Translations under genes and position numbers: made by a program
Part shown: positions 43,532-52,295 of the stretch, piece after piece
Layout of the letters: each line of letters starts with the position of its first letter
How positions within the stretch are numbered: the stretch's first letter is position 1
Notes under the pieces: model-generated
What the model saw: only the letters and a program-made list of their open reading frames with translations
Told to the model about the DNA's origin: nothing
Databases searched by the model: none
Assembly: GCF_003479425.1 (NCBI RefSeq)
Contig: NZ_QUHC01000005.1
Coordinates: forward strand, 310,001-374,000
Direction of reading: 5' to 3'
DNA: 64,000 nt
Source: Odoribacter sp. AF15-53
Lineage (GTDB): Bacteria; Bacteroidota; Bacteroidia; Bacteroidales; Marinifilaceae

Positions 43532-44014
43532 ATGATGACTGAGAATTTAGTAAAAGCATTTAATGCTCAGGTTAATGCGGAGATGTGGTCTTCAAATTTG
43601 TATTTATCCATGTCTGTGTATTTTGCACAGAACGGTTATGCCGGAATGGCCAAGTGGATGAGAGCACAATCTAAAGAAGAGTTGGAACATGCTTACGAAA
43701 TGATTGATTTCGTGATTAAACGCGGGGGAAATGTGGAGATAGGGCAGGTTAGCGTGGTTCCCACGGCGTGGGGTTCCGTGCTGGAAGTTTTCGAGCATGT
43801 TTATCAACATGAATGTCATGTTTCCAAGCTGATTGATGATTTGTTGGATGTTGCCATAAAAGAAAATGACAAGGCCGCGCAGAATTTTATTAACGGTTTT
43901 GTTAACGAACAAGTTGAAGAAGAAGATTCTGCACAGGCTATTGTTGACAGAATTAAGATGATGAATGGGCACAACCTGATTTATTTGGATGATAAGTTAG
44001 GAGAACGAAAATAA
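43532..44014 (+). CDS. ftnA: Non-haem ferritin
   Basis: A 160-aa (159 if the second ATG is used) ferritin. The four-helix iron site residues are visible: Glu in NAQVNAEMWSSNLYL, the ferroxidase EELEHA motif (AQSKEELEHAYEMIDFV), then VFEHVYQHE and the later Glu-rich helix QVEEEDSAQAIVDR. It assembles into a 24-mer that oxidises and stores iron. It sits between cbiA and cbiB but is a self-contained unit with its own strong terminator; a link with B12 is not evident. Confidence 0.95.
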   Translation: MMTENLVKAFNAQVNAEMWSSNLYLSMSVYFAQNGYAGMAKWMRAQSKEELEHAYEMIDFVIKRGGNVEIGQVSVVPTAWGSVLEVFEHVYQHECHVSKLIDDLLDVAIKENDKAAQNFINGFVNEQVEEEDSAQAIVDRIKMMNGHNLIYLDDKLGERK

Positions 44015-44028
44015 GGAAGTGTTCGAGA

Positions 44029-44068
44029 AATAAGAAAAGACTACTGGTTAAAGTAGTCTTTTCTTATT
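44029..44068. terminator. Bidirectional intrinsic terminator between ferritin and cbiB
   Basis: A 17-bp perfect stem (AATAAGAAAAGACTACT and its complement) with a 6-nt loop, with A-rich and T-rich flanks on both strands. It serves the ferritin gene (plus) and the convergent cbiB (minus), whose stop lies 6 nt away. Confidence 0.93.
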
Positions 44069-44073
44069 TTAAT

Positions 44074-45033
44074 CTATCCAAGTAAGTAATAAATGAAGCA
44101 AATCATGACAACCGTGATTCTGCATACCGTTAGATTGATGCGGGCGGTTCGCTTGTAATCTTCAATGGATAATTCCCGGTCGTTTGTCCCGATATAAGGT
44201 TTCTCGACGAGTACGCCATGATAAATATTGGGTCCCCCGAAGCGGCAATCCAAAATGCCTGCCATGGCGGATTCCGGGTAGCCGGAATTCGGACTGGCGT
44301 GTTGTCGGGCGTATTTCCGAATGAAGGCGAATATCCCTTTTCGATAACCGGACAGCGCGATGAATAGTGCGGTTAGGCGGGCCGGAATATAGTTCAGGAT
44401 ATCATCCAGGTGAGCGGAACAACACCCGAAATCTTTGTACCGGGCATCTTTATAGCCGATCATGGAATCCAACGTGTTGACCATTTTATAAGCCATCATG
44501 GCGGGGAATCCGCCGAGAGCGTAAAAGAACAAGGGAGCGACAACCCCGTCACTGAGATTTTCGGCCATGGTTTCCAACACGGCGGTATATATTTTTTTAG
44601 GAGACAGTTGGCTGGTATCTCTCCCCACGATCCATGAAAGGCGCTTGCGTCCGGCTTCTAATCCTTGGTTTTCCAGAGTCTGTATGACTTCACCGCCTTC
44701 TTGTATCAGGCTGTGGTTGGCCAAGCCGTAGAACACGAAAACAGAGGCAATGATATAATACGCGATCGGGTGCAACTGCCAACTTCCCCATGCGATCAAT
44801 CCTCCTAATGCCAGCGTGCCTAGCGGGAGTAAGACGGCAACGATACATCCGTTCCGTTTTTTATGATTCCCTTTATTCAGACGGTGTTCACACCACCCGA
44901 TGATATTCCCGAATGCCACGATGGGATGGGGTAACTTCCGGGGATCTCCAAAAATGCGATCTAGGAGGTACCCGATAATCAGCGGAATGATTACAATTGA
45001 GAATTGAGAATTGAGAATTGAAAGTGAAGACAT
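44074..45033 (-). CDS. cbiB: Adenosylcobinamide-phosphate synthase
   Basis: A 319-aa inner-membrane enzyme that attaches aminopropanol (or its phosphate) to adenosylcobyric acid. Family signs are GYLLDRIFGDPRKLPHPIVA, NLSDGVVAPLFFYALGG, MVNTLDSMIGYKDARYKDFG and PNSGYPESAMAGIL. The first dozen residues (MSSLSILNSQFS) are encoded by the heptamer repeat TCAATTC and are not part of the family; no other in-frame start codon is visible closer to the conserved part, so the repeat seems to have been taken into the gene. It follows cobD (threonine-phosphate decarboxylase) by 11 nt, its natural partner. Confidence 0.92.
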   Translation of the reverse strand: MSSLSILNSQFSIVIIPLIIGYLLDRIFGDPRKLPHPIVAFGNIIGWCEHRLNKGNHKKRNGCIVAVLLPLGTLALGGLIAWGSWQLHPIAYYIIASVFVFYGLANHSLIQEGGEVIQTLENQGLEAGRKRLSWIVGRDTSQLSPKKIYTAVLETMAENLSDGVVAPLFFYALGGFPAMMAYKMVNTLDSMIGYKDARYKDFGCCSAHLDDILNYIPARLTALFIALSGYRKGIFAFIRKYARQHASPNSGYPESAMAGILDCRFGGPNIYHGVLVEKPYIGTNDRELSIEDYKRTARINLTVCRITVVMICFIYYLLG

Positions 45034-45044
45034 GGCGGTAGTAA

Positions 45045-46061
45045 TTATAGATCGGGAATAGGCATGGATTTTAAGGCATTGATTAACATGTTGTTTTTCT
45101 CTTCCGACAAGGTGTTTACCCGGAAGTAATGTTCGTTTAAACCTCTGAAATTCGATGCATCCCGGATTAAAATTCCGAAATTTTTCAAAAGTTGCTGTTT
45201 TAATACACGAGTGTCGTGTAGTGTGTGAACGAGGAAGAATGAAGTTCCCGATTCAAGAGAGGTGAAACCGGGAATTTCATCGAGTGCCTGGACGAAATGG
45301 GCTTTTCGTTTTAATAGTCTTTCGGTGTCAGGCAAAAGGTATTTCCCGTTTCGTAATAGGAATTTGCCGAGTTCAATGGCCAGCGCGTTCACGCTCCAGG
45401 GATGGGTAAAACGTCTGATACGTTCGATCAGAGTCGCGTGTCCTAGTAAGTATCCCAGACGTAGGCCGGGGATCGCGTAATTTTTTGTCATAGAATGAAC
45501 GATCAGTAAATTAGGATAATCCGCCAGTAACGGTTCACAAGGCTGTGCCGTGGGGGCAAAATCAATGAAAGATTCGTCCACGACAAGTGTCATTTCGGGA
45601 TATTGCTGCAAGATATGTTCTATTTCTTCCCTGTCCCAGATGTGCCCGTTCGGGTTGTTGGGATTGCAGATAAACATCAGGTCGCCGCTTTGTGATTCGA
45701 AGTCCTTGAGGGGGACGAACACTTGTTGATGATGATAAAGCGTGCAAGCGTCTTCGTATTCGGCAAATGACGGGGTGGGTAGAATCGTTTTGCAGCCCTC
45801 GAAAGCGTGGGCAATCAGGTAGAATAGTTCCGTGGCCCCGTTGCCTGCAAGTACGTTTTGAGGCTGTAAATTGTGGATACGTGCCACTTCATGAACAAAT
45901 GATTCGGCAGCAGGTTCCGGGTAATGGAATATTTTGTCGAGTTGATTTGTAAGGACTGACCGAAGAATATCCGTTTCGGCATCGTACCATACGTTTGTTG
46001 AGAAATTTGCTTTAACATTTATGTTCGATTTGTATATATCGTCACCGTGTCCGTTCAGCAT
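45045..46061 (-). CDS. cobD: L-threonine-O-3-phosphate decarboxylase (PLP, HisC-like)
   Basis: A 338-aa PLP enzyme of aminotransferase fold class I that makes aminopropanol phosphate for the nucleotide loop. Motifs: NVLAGNGATELFYLIAH, FICNPNNPNGHIWDREE, VVDESFIDF, and the PLP Lys in HSMTKNYAIPGLRLGYL. The start at 46061 (MLNGHGDDIYKS) lies one base after the cobQ stop; the frame extending to 46103 overlaps cobQ. Histidinol-phosphate aminotransferase is the alternative by fold, but the location between cobQ and cbiB decides for CobD. Confidence 0.92.
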   Translation of the reverse strand: MLNGHGDDIYKSNINVKANFSTNVWYDAETDILRSVLTNQLDKIFHYPEPAAESFVHEVARIHNLQPQNVLAGNGATELFYLIAHAFEGCKTILPTPSFAEYEDACTLYHHQQVFVPLKDFESQSGDLMFICNPNNPNGHIWDREEIEHILQQYPEMTLVVDESFIDFAPTAQPCEPLLADYPNLLIVHSMTKNYAIPGLRLGYLLGHATLIERIRRFTHPWSVNALAIELGKFLLRNGKYLLPDTERLLKRKAHFVQALDEIPGFTSLESGTSFFLVHTLHDTRVLKQQLLKNFGILIRDASNFRGLNEHYFRVNTLSEEKNNMLINALKSMPIPDL

Positions 46062-46062
46062 A

Positions 46063-47538
46063 TTATTTTGTTTTAAGGGTAGAGTAAATGTATTGTAGGT
46101 CAACGCATGCGCGCACGTGTTCTGCCAGTTTATCGTATTGTTGATTCTTGAAATCCGTGTAATTGAATGTTGTGGGTGTCGCTTGTGTCAGACCTTCGGC
46201 CAGTTCATTGAGAACGACGTCATTATCTAGTATTCCATGAAGGTAACTTCCCCAGCATTTGTCATTCAGCAGATACCCGTCCTCCCGACCGTCCTCTAGC
46301 CGGTTTAATGATGATGCCGTGCTTCCGTCCAATAGCGTGGTTTTACCCATGTGTATCTCGTATCCCCGGCAGGTGTCCGGGTGATTCCGAAATTGGAATC
46401 GGCTCTGGCGGGTTACTTTCTCGGGCTCCATAACGGTGATCAGGGGCAGGATTCCTAATCCCGGAATGGAGGTCGTTTCTCCTTCTATTCGGTCGGGATC
46501 TTCAATACGAGCTCCTAGCATTTGGTAGCCCCCGCAGATTCCGATCACTTTTTTGCCGTCTTTATGTGCTCGGATGATCGCGTCTGCGATCCCATTCGCT
46601 TTGATATTTTGCAAATCGGCTATCGTGTTTTTGGTTCCCGGTAGTATGATAATGTCGGCTTTACCGATCTCTTCCACGTTATTCGTGTAGTAAGTATGAA
46701 AACGTTCGTCCCGTTCCAGCACACTGAAATCCGTGAAGTTGGAGAGGCGTTTTAGTAGCACGATGGCCACGTTGATCTTGTCGCTTCCCGCTCTCGTGTT
46801 CTTGGATTCCAGTGACACGGAGTCTTCCTCCTCGATGTAAATGTCCCGGAAATAAGGGATCACCCCGACCACGGGAACGCCCGTGAGTTCATGAAGGATT
46901 TTCCGGCCCTCGTCGAAAAGAGAGATATCTCCCCTGAATTTGTTGATGATGATACCCTTGATTAATTTCTTCTCTTCTTCGGGAAGTAGCGCGATAGAAC
47001 CGTACACGGAGGCAAATACCCCACCTCGGTCAATGTCGGCAACCAAATAGGTGGCGGCTCCCGTGCGCAACGCCATGCGCATGTTCGTGATGTCCCGTTT
47101 TCGGAGATTGATTTCCGATATACTCCCGGCTCCTTCCAGTACGATCGGAGAATAGCGGGCATGCAGGCGTTCGTAAGCGGCATAAGCTTGGTTGAATAGC
47201 TCTGCTTTGTTGTTTGCCATGAAATACTCCTTGGCGGACATGTTGCCAACGGGTTTTCCGTTTAGCACGACCTGCGAACTCTGTTCGTTCGTGGGTTTCA
47301 GCAACACGGGGTTCATGTCGCTTTCCGGCGGGATACCGCATGCTTCAGCTTGCACCGCCTGTGCTCGTCCGATTTCCAGCCCGTCGGGCGTGGAATACGA
47401 ATTCAACGACATGTTTTGTGCTTTAAAAGGAGCCGGATGAAACCCGTCTTGTTTAAAAATGCGACAAAATGCCGTGTTGATAATACTTTTTCCTGCATCA
47501 GAGCAGGTACCGACAAACATGATAGGACGAAACGACAT
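46063..47538 (-). CDS. cobQ: Cobyric acid synthase
   Basis: A 491-aa glutamine-dependent amidotransferase (CobQ/CbiP) that amidates side chains b, d, e and g. The N-terminal ATPase has FVGTCSDAGKSIINTAF and KAQNMSLNSYSTPDGLEIGR; the glutaminase part has the Cys in VIGICGGYQMLGARIEDP and the His in GSYLHGILDND. First gene of the cobQ-cobD-cbiB set, transcribed towards the ferritin. A dispersed repeat lies upstream. Confidence 0.95.
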   Translation of the reverse strand: MSFRPIMFVGTCSDAGKSIINTAFCRIFKQDGFHPAPFKAQNMSLNSYSTPDGLEIGRAQAVQAEACGIPPESDMNPVLLKPTNEQSSQVVLNGKPVGNMSAKEYFMANNKAELFNQAYAAYERLHARYSPIVLEGAGSISEINLRKRDITNMRMALRTGAATYLVADIDRGGVFASVYGSIALLPEEEKKLIKGIIINKFRGDISLFDEGRKILHELTGVPVVGVIPYFRDIYIEEEDSVSLESKNTRAGSDKINVAIVLLKRLSNFTDFSVLERDERFHTYYTNNVEEIGKADIIILPGTKNTIADLQNIKANGIADAIIRAHKDGKKVIGICGGYQMLGARIEDPDRIEGETTSIPGLGILPLITVMEPEKVTRQSRFQFRNHPDTCRGYEIHMGKTTLLDGSTASSLNRLEDGREDGYLLNDKCWGSYLHGILDNDVVLNELAEGLTQATPTTFNYTDFKNQQYDKLAEHVRACVDLQYIYSTLKTK

Positions 47539-47542
47539 GCTA

Positions 47543-47699
47543 ATTTTAGATTTTAGATTTTAAATTTTAGATTCCGATCGCACAAAGCCATTCCCATTTC
47601 TTGATTTATGATTTTAAATTCCGTGATTCGGCGGCTATGCTGCCGTAGACAAAGCGCCCCGCGAGGGTTCATAGACCTTATGGACTTTATGGACTTTTT
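47543..47699 (-). repeat. Dispersed intergenic repeat, copy 5 (inverted orientation)
   Basis: On the plus strand: TTTTAGA units, then GGCGGC-TAT-GCTGCC, then the core AAGCGCCCCGCGAGGG, then inverted 9-nt units (ACCTTATGG, ACTTTATGG). This is the reverse complement of the layout at 11470, 15222, 19207 and 26403. The last units overlap the 3' end of the adenosyltransferase gene, supplying its terminal Lys-rich residues. Confidence 0.78.
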
Positions 47700-48259
47700 T
47701 TCTTGTACAAAAATGCTTTCCACCTTTCCTCCATGGCTCCCTGTTTATCCATTTCCCAGCGGGCCATGGTAAACAACAAGTCCGAGAGTCGATTTACAAA
47801 ACGAAGGATGAGCGGGGGGACTTCGTCTGTTCTGTTCAATGTCCATAACCGCCTTTCTGCCCGGCGGGCTATCGTACGGGCCACGTGGCATTGAGCAGAA
47901 ATGAGGGTTCCTCCCGGTAGAATAAAATGAGTTGACGGGTGTTGCATCTCGGCATTCATCCGGTCAATTTGTTGTTCACAATACAGATCAATGTCTTCCG
48001 GAACCTTGTTCTGGTTCTGCTCCCGAACATCCGAGGGAGTAGCTACCTGCGACATGACAACCATTAACGCGCGTTGTATGCAGGCAAGTAACTCCTGACG
48101 TTCATCCTTCTCGTCCAGCATGGCCCGGATTACTCCTAGCGTGGCATTCAGTTCATCTAACGTGCCGTTCGCTTCGATTCGGATATCGTCTTTGTCTACC
48201 CGCTTCCCGCCGAATATCCCGGTTTTGCCTTTATCTCCGCCTTTCGTGTAAATTCTCAT
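47687..48259 (-). CDS. pduO: Cob(I)alamin adenosyltransferase, PduO type
   Basis: A 190-aa enzyme that transfers the adenosyl group of ATP to the corrinoid cobalt. The ATP-binding N-terminus MRIYTKGGDKGKTGIFGGKR, the middle EANGTLDELNATLG, and the C-terminal signature ARTIARRAERRLW followed by RFVNRLSDLLFTMAR identify the PduO/MMAB family rather than CobA/BtuR. It lies in the second B12 block between cobQ and cobC. Confidence 0.95.
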   Translation of the reverse strand: MRIYTKGGDKGKTGIFGGKRVDKDDIRIEANGTLDELNATLGVIRAMLDEKDERQELLACIQRALMVVMSQVATPSDVREQNQNKVPEDIDLYCEQQIDRMNAEMQHPSTHFILPGGTLISAQCHVARTIARRAERRLWTLNRTDEVPPLILRFVNRLSDLLFTMARWEMDKQGAMEERWKAFLYKKKSP

Positions 48260-48261
48260 AA

Positions 48262-48336
48262 GAATTGAAAATTGAAAATTGAAAATTGAGAATTGAAAAT
48301 TGAAAATTGAGAATTGAAAATTGAAAATTGAAAATG
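48262..48336. repeat. Heptamer tandem repeat (ATTGAAA/ATTGAGA)
   Basis: About ten direct copies of ATTGAAA, some reading ATTGAGA, fill the space between the adenosyltransferase start and the cobC stop. Shorter runs of the same heptamer occur near 44998-45023 and 50122-50172. Confidence 0.85.
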
Positions 48337-48359
48337 GGGGATTTCGATTTCCAATTGGA

Positions 48360-48899
48360 TTATACTATTTGTTTTTTTTCATTTATGGTAAATCGTATAC
48401 AACTGGTGTTTTCCATGATGGGCAAGTCGATCATATCGGTGGCTTTCTTCCCTTCGAGGTAAGCGATAATGGCACGATTGAAGGCTCCGTGACCGATTGC
48501 CAAAACACGTTGTCCCGGGAAATTCTTTTTCAGGTAGTCGATAAAATCAATGGCTCGTTGAAAAAGAGTATCCAGAGATTCCACGCTGGGAGGCAGATTT
48601 AGCCAATCGACATCGTCCAGTTGTTTACCGGTATAGATACCCCAATCCATTTCCCGTAGTAAGGGGGTCGGGTGTGGCGTCAAACCGTGAGGTTTGGCGG
48701 CGGCCATAGCCGTGTCGTAGCTTCGAGCCAGATCGCTGGATACGACGCTGTCAATAATTTCGTCTTGCAGGGCTTCCGCCAGTTTTTTCGCCTGGGCGAT
48801 ACCCAAGGGTGATAACGTTCCGGGAAGTTGTCCCTGAAGTATATGTTGCTGATTCTCTAAAGTTTCCCCGTGTCGGGATAATATAAGTTCTATCATCAC
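48360..48899 (-). CDS. cobC: Alpha-ribazole phosphatase-like histidine phosphatase
   Basis: A 179-aa histidine phosphatase family protein. The phosphohistidine motif SRHGETLENQQHILQG, the second basic patch SSDLARSYDTAMAAA, and the later His in VLAIGHGAFNRAIIAYLEG are complete. In a cobalamin block it most likely removes the phosphate from alpha-ribazole phosphate or adenosylcobalamin phosphate; a general phosphoglycerate-mutase-like phosphatase is the fallback. Confidence 0.85.
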   Translation of the reverse strand: MMIELILSRHGETLENQQHILQGQLPGTLSPLGIAQAKKLAEALQDEIIDSVVSSDLARSYDTAMAAAKPHGLTPHPTPLLREMDWGIYTGKQLDDVDWLNLPPSVESLDTLFQRAIDFIDYLKKNFPGQRVLAIGHGAFNRAIIAYLEGKKATDMIDLPIMENTSCIRFTINEKKQIV

Positions 48900-49078
48900 T
48901 ACTTTTTAAAACATCCAATAGACAAAAGTAGTAAACAATTAGATTTTTCAACATAGTAGTTGAAAATATCCATAACTTCTTTCTGGTGTTTGTTTTCGCA
49001 TTTTTCGAATACGATATTCATAAAACGTTGTGTTATTTGTATCTACAAAACAAATGGAAATTTTAGTATCTTTTGTTT

Positions 49079-49109
49079 TTTGATGAAGAATTGATTCTTT
49101 GTAGATTTG
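49079..49109 (+). promoter_or_regulatory. Promoter of the DUF2809 gene
   Basis: TTTG (49079-49082), a 19-nt spacer, and TAGATTTG (49102-49109) match the Bacteroidetes consensus well. An AAAGGAG Shine-Dalgarno follows before the ATG at 49135. Confidence 0.65.
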
Positions 49110-49134
49110 TTTCCCGAAAGGAGTGGGTAAAAAA

Positions 49135-49530
49135 ATGAACATGATGAAAAGTAAACGACGGAATTATTTGTTATTGACTCTTTTAGTAATTATTTTGGGA
49201 TTACTTTCCCGGAAAATGAGTGCTTGTACGCTTGATTTCGTGAAGATGTACTTGGGTGACGTGCTTTGGGGGATGATGGTGTATTTCGGGTGTCGTTTCC
49301 TGTTCGTGAACTTGAAAAAACGGGCTTCTTTCGGTATTGCTTTAGCGTTTTCTTATTTGATCGAGGTCAGTCAGTTGTATCACGCTCCTTGGATTGACGC
49401 CATCCGGGCGACAACATTGGGAGCTTTGGTACTCGGGTTTGGATTCTTGTGGAGTGATATAGCGTGTTACACGGTGGGAATAATTCTTGGCATTGTCGTG
49501 GACTCGTTACTGGGGTGGAGCCAAAAATAA
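49135..49530 (+). CDS. DUF2809 family small membrane protein
   Basis: A 131-aa protein with four predicted membrane helices (YLLLTLLVIILGLLS; VLWGMMVYFGCRFLFV; FGIALAFSYLIEVSQLYHA; TVGIILGIVVDSLLGW). The pattern DVLWGMMVY and SYLIEVSQLYHAPWIDAIRA matches DUF2809, whose function is unknown. I prefer the ATG at 49135 to the GTG at 49123, since an AAAGGAG site and promoter lie upstream. It is followed 62 nt later by cobU, so it may lead the cobU-cobT-cobS transcript. Confidence 0.8.
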   Translation: MNMMKSKRRNYLLLTLLVIILGLLSRKMSACTLDFVKMYLGDVLWGMMVYFGCRFLFVNLKKRASFGIALAFSYLIEVSQLYHAPWIDAIRATTLGALVLGFGFLWSDIACYTVGIILGIVVDSLLGWSQK

Positions 49531-49592
49531 ATGTTTTATATTTTCCGGGATAAAACTTTGTATTTCTTGAAAAAACAGAGAAATTTGTTGCC

Positions 49593-50114
49593 ATGATGAA
49601 AAGAAAAATAATATTGGTTACAGGCGGACAGCGTTCTGGGAAAAGTAGGTACGCCCAAGAGTTGGCGTTACGCCTGGCTGAAGATCCGGTTTACTTGGCT
49701 ACTTCCCGAGTGTGGGATGACGAGTTTCGGGAGCGGGTGCGACGTCATCAACTGGATCGCGGGCCGCAATGGACTAATCTGGAAGAGGAGAAATGGATCG
49801 GCAAATGCGATGTACGGGGGAGAGTAGTGGTCATTGATTGCGTGACATTGTGGAGTACGAATTTCTTTTTTGATAATGATTCCAACGTGGACAAGTCTTT
49901 GCAGGAGATAAAGTCCGAGTTTGACCGCTTCGTAGAACAGGAGGCCACGTTTATCTTCGTCACGAACGAGATTGGGATGGGAGGAATTGCCGTGGACCCC
50001 GTCCAGCGTCGCTTTACGGATTTACAAGGATGGGTGAACCAGTATATCGGCAGCAAAGCTAACGAGGTCATCTTGATGGTCTCCGGGATAGCATTGAGTG
50101 TAAAAAATGAATAG
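49593..50114 (+). CDS. cobU: Adenosylcobinamide kinase / adenosylcobinamide-phosphate guanylyltransferase
   Basis: A 173-aa bifunctional enzyme that phosphorylates adenosylcobinamide and then adds GMP. The P-loop is VTGGQRSGKSRYAQELAL; further family signs are YLATSRVWDDEFRERVRRH, VVIDCVTLWSTNFFF and the C-terminal VTNEIGMGGIAVDPVQRRF. Start is an ATGATG pair. First of the three nucleotide-loop assembly genes in tandem. Confidence 0.95.
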   Translation: MMKRKIILVTGGQRSGKSRYAQELALRLAEDPVYLATSRVWDDEFRERVRRHQLDRGPQWTNLEEEKWIGKCDVRGRVVVIDCVTLWSTNFFFDNDSNVDKSLQEIKSEFDRFVEQEATFIFVTNEIGMGGIAVDPVQRRFTDLQGWVNQYIGSKANEVILMVSGIALSVKNE

Positions 50115-50177
50115 TATAAATAAATTGAAAATTGAATGTTTAGCATTTTCAATTTTCAATTTTCAATTTTCAGTTGT

Positions 50178-51218
50178 ATGAAGAATTTCGAAATAAGTGA
50201 AACCGACAAGGCAATATTGCCTGATTTGATAGATAAGATTAATAATTTGACCAAGCCGAAAGGTTCTTTGGGATTACTTGAAAGAACGGCAACCCGGATC
50301 GGGCTGATTCAACAGACGCTTTCTCCGGAATTGAGAAAACCGCAGAATATAATTTTTGCCGCGGATCATGGGATCGTGAAGGAAGGGGTTAGTTTTTCGG
50401 CTCCCGAGGTAACGGCCCAGATGATTTTTAATTTTATCAAAGGGGGAGCCGGGGTGAATATGTTTGCCCGGCAGCATCACTTTGGGATTAAACTGGTGGA
50501 TTGTGGGGTAAATGCGGATTTCGAACCCATGGAAGGATTGATTGATCGCAAGATTCGCAAGAGTACATCAAATTACCTGTATGAAGCTGCCATGTCGGAA
50601 ACCGAGTTTGACCGGGCTATCGAGATCGGGGCGGAAATTGTTGATATGGTGCATGGTGAGGGGACTAACGTGGTTAGTTTTGGGGAAATGGGAATTGCCA
50701 ACACTTCTTCTTCTTCCATGTGGATGACTTATCTCACGGGTATTCCGTTGAGTGATTGCGTGGGAGCCGGGAGTGGTTTGTCCAAGGATGGTGTGGAGCA
50801 TAAATACAACGTGTTGAAGCAATGTATGGAGAATTACAAGGGAGACGGGACGCCCAAAGATATCATCCGTTATTTCGGTGGGTTTGAAATGGTGGCTGCC
50901 GTTGGAGGTATGTTACGTGCCGCCGAATTGGGGATGATTATCATCGTGGACGGCTTCATCATGACGAACTGCGTGTTGGCAGGTCGGGCTTTGTATCCTG
51001 CTTTGACGGATTATTGCATTTACGGGCATCAAGGAGACGAGTGCGGTCACAAACTTGTACTGGATTACCTGGGAGCCGAACCCTTGTTGAATCTTGGTTT
51101 GCGTTTGGGCGAGGGTACGGGTGCTATCTGTGCTTATCCTCTGTTGGAGTCTGCCGTGAACATGATCAACGAAATGGCTTCTTTCAAAGAGGCTGCGGTG
51201 ACGAAATACTTTAAATAA
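50178..51218 (+). CDS. cobT: Nicotinate-nucleotide--dimethylbenzimidazole phosphoribosyltransferase
   Basis: A 346-aa enzyme that activates the lower ligand to alpha-ribazole phosphate. Signatures: [50 protein letters not shown], and [15 protein letters not shown]; the catalytic Glu lies in the C-terminal [10 protein letters not shown]. The start at 50178 avoids a 14-residue extension encoded by the TTCAATT heptamer repeat between cobU and cobT. No bluB or bza gene is in the window, so the source of the lower base is unknown. Confidence 0.95.
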   Translation: MKNFEISETDKAILPDLIDKINNLTKPKGSLGLLERTATRIGLIQQTLSPELRKPQNIIFAADHGIVKEGVSFSAPEVTAQMIFNFIKGGAGVNMFARQHHFGIKLVDCGVNADFEPMEGLIDRKIRKSTSNYLYEAAMSETEFDRAIEIGAEIVDMVHGEGTNVVSFGEMGIANTSSSSMWMTYLTGIPLSDCVGAGSGLSKDGVEHKYNVLKQCMENYKGDGTPKDIIRYFGGFEMVAAVGGMLRAAELGMIIIVDGFIMTNCVLAGRALYPALTDYCIYGHQGDECGHKLVLDYLGAEPLLNLGLRLGEGTGAICAYPLLESAVNMINEMASFKEAAVTKYFK

Positions 51219-51387
51219 TTGAAAATGAAAAAACAGAATGATTACGTGATTGCCGATTCAATGATTTACGTGATTATTAAAAACGTTAGTCTCGTGCGAA
51301 TGAAATCACCTAATCCGAAATCTCAGAATCACAGAATAGCATCAGCTTTGTGCGGCTGGAATCTAAAATCTAAAATTTGAAATTAAT

Positions 51388-52149
51388 ATGCGTTCTTTTT
51401 TGGCGGCAATAATGATGTTTACCCGGTTACCCTTGTGGCGGGTGATTAACGTGGACAAGCGTTATTTCACGGATGTGATCAAATTTTGGCCCTTGGTGGG
51501 ATTTTTGACGGGAACGGTCACGGGAGGAGTGTTGTGGTTGACCGCGCAGATATTACCGTTGGAGGTGGCTTGCATATTGGCTATTATAGCCCGGTTATTA
51601 TTGACGGGAGCATTGCACGAAGACGGGTTGGCTGATTTCTTTGATGGCTTTGGCGGGGGAACTTCTAAGGAGAAGATTTTGGCAATTATGAAAGATTCGC
51701 ATATCGGGTGTTACGGGACAATCGGGTTGGTTCTCTATTTTATTTTATATTATTCGTTATTATCCAGTTTCGATCCGGCCATGATCTTCCCGATCGTGAT
51801 CGCGGCGGATAGTTTTTCCAAACTGTGTACGGCCGTGATGATCAACACGCTTCCCTATGTTCGGAAAGAGGAAGAAAGCAAAACGAAGTTGATTTATAGT
51901 AAAGTACGCACGCTTATTTTCGTGATCGTGGGATTGATCACGCTGATCCCGTTCTATTTCTTGAAGGATGCGAGTTTTTGTTTCGCCATGATTCCCACTA
52001 TTTTGACGGCGATAGCCTTACGTTTCTTCTTGAAAATCAAGATCGGGGGCTACACGGGAGACTGTTGCGGGGCCTCCGTGTTAATCATCGAGCAAGTTTT
52101 CTATCTGAGTGTTTTAGTTATTTGGTGCCGTCATCAGTTTTTGTTTTAG
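51388..52149 (+). CDS. cobS: Adenosylcobinamide-GDP ribazoletransferase (cobalamin synthase)
   Basis: A 253-aa inner-membrane enzyme that joins adenosylcobinamide-GDP and alpha-ribazole. The metal-binding family motif TGALHEDGLADFFDGFGGG is complete; helices and GGYTGDCCGASVLIIEQVFYL at the C-terminus fit CobS. It follows cobT after a 169-nt gap that holds only repeat-like sequence (GAATCCGAAATC, TCTAAAATC units). Last B12 gene in the window. Confidence 0.94.
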   Translation: MRSFLAAIMMFTRLPLWRVINVDKRYFTDVIKFWPLVGFLTGTVTGGVLWLTAQILPLEVACILAIIARLLLTGALHEDGLADFFDGFGGGTSKEKILAIMKDSHIGCYGTIGLVLYFILYYSLLSSFDPAMIFPIVIAADSFSKLCTAVMINTLPYVRKEEESKTKLIYSKVRTLIFVIVGLITLIPFYFLKDASFCFAMIPTILTAIALRFFLKIKIGGYTGDCCGASVLIIEQVFYLSVLVIWCRHQFLF

Positions 52150-52180
52150 ACAGGAGATCATTTCTATCCGGATATTTCTT

Positions 52181-52207
52181 CCCCTTTGGCCTTTTTTAGC
52201 CAAGGGG
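52181..52207. terminator. Hairpin downstream of cobS (weak terminator candidate)
   Basis: CCCCTTTGGC pairs with GCCAAGGGG with one bulged T; the loop is T-rich. No T run follows on either strand, so I rate termination as uncertain. Confidence 0.35.
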
Positions 52208-52220
52208 ATTAAAAAACGTT

Positions 52221-52295
52221 CTACATGTTCTCATACCAATAGAGTTTTCCCACTTCACTGCCCCACAAGAGGACACCAACAATGTTATTTCCCAT
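52221..52295 (-). pseudogene. HipA N-terminal fragment
   Basis: A 24-codon frame (MGNNIVGVLLWGSEVGKLYW then YENM and stop) resembles the first strand pair of HipA-type toxins (VxLWGxxVGxLYW). Nothing HipA-like follows; the frame ends and cobS lies beyond. It overlaps the small frame upstream by 11 nt, as toxin-antitoxin genes often do. Best explained as a decayed hipBA locus; a very short coincidence match cannot be excluded. Confidence 0.35.

Noticed and set aside
48262..48336. Possible CRISPR array
   Set aside because: The units are direct heptamers without spacers, and there are no cas genes in the window.
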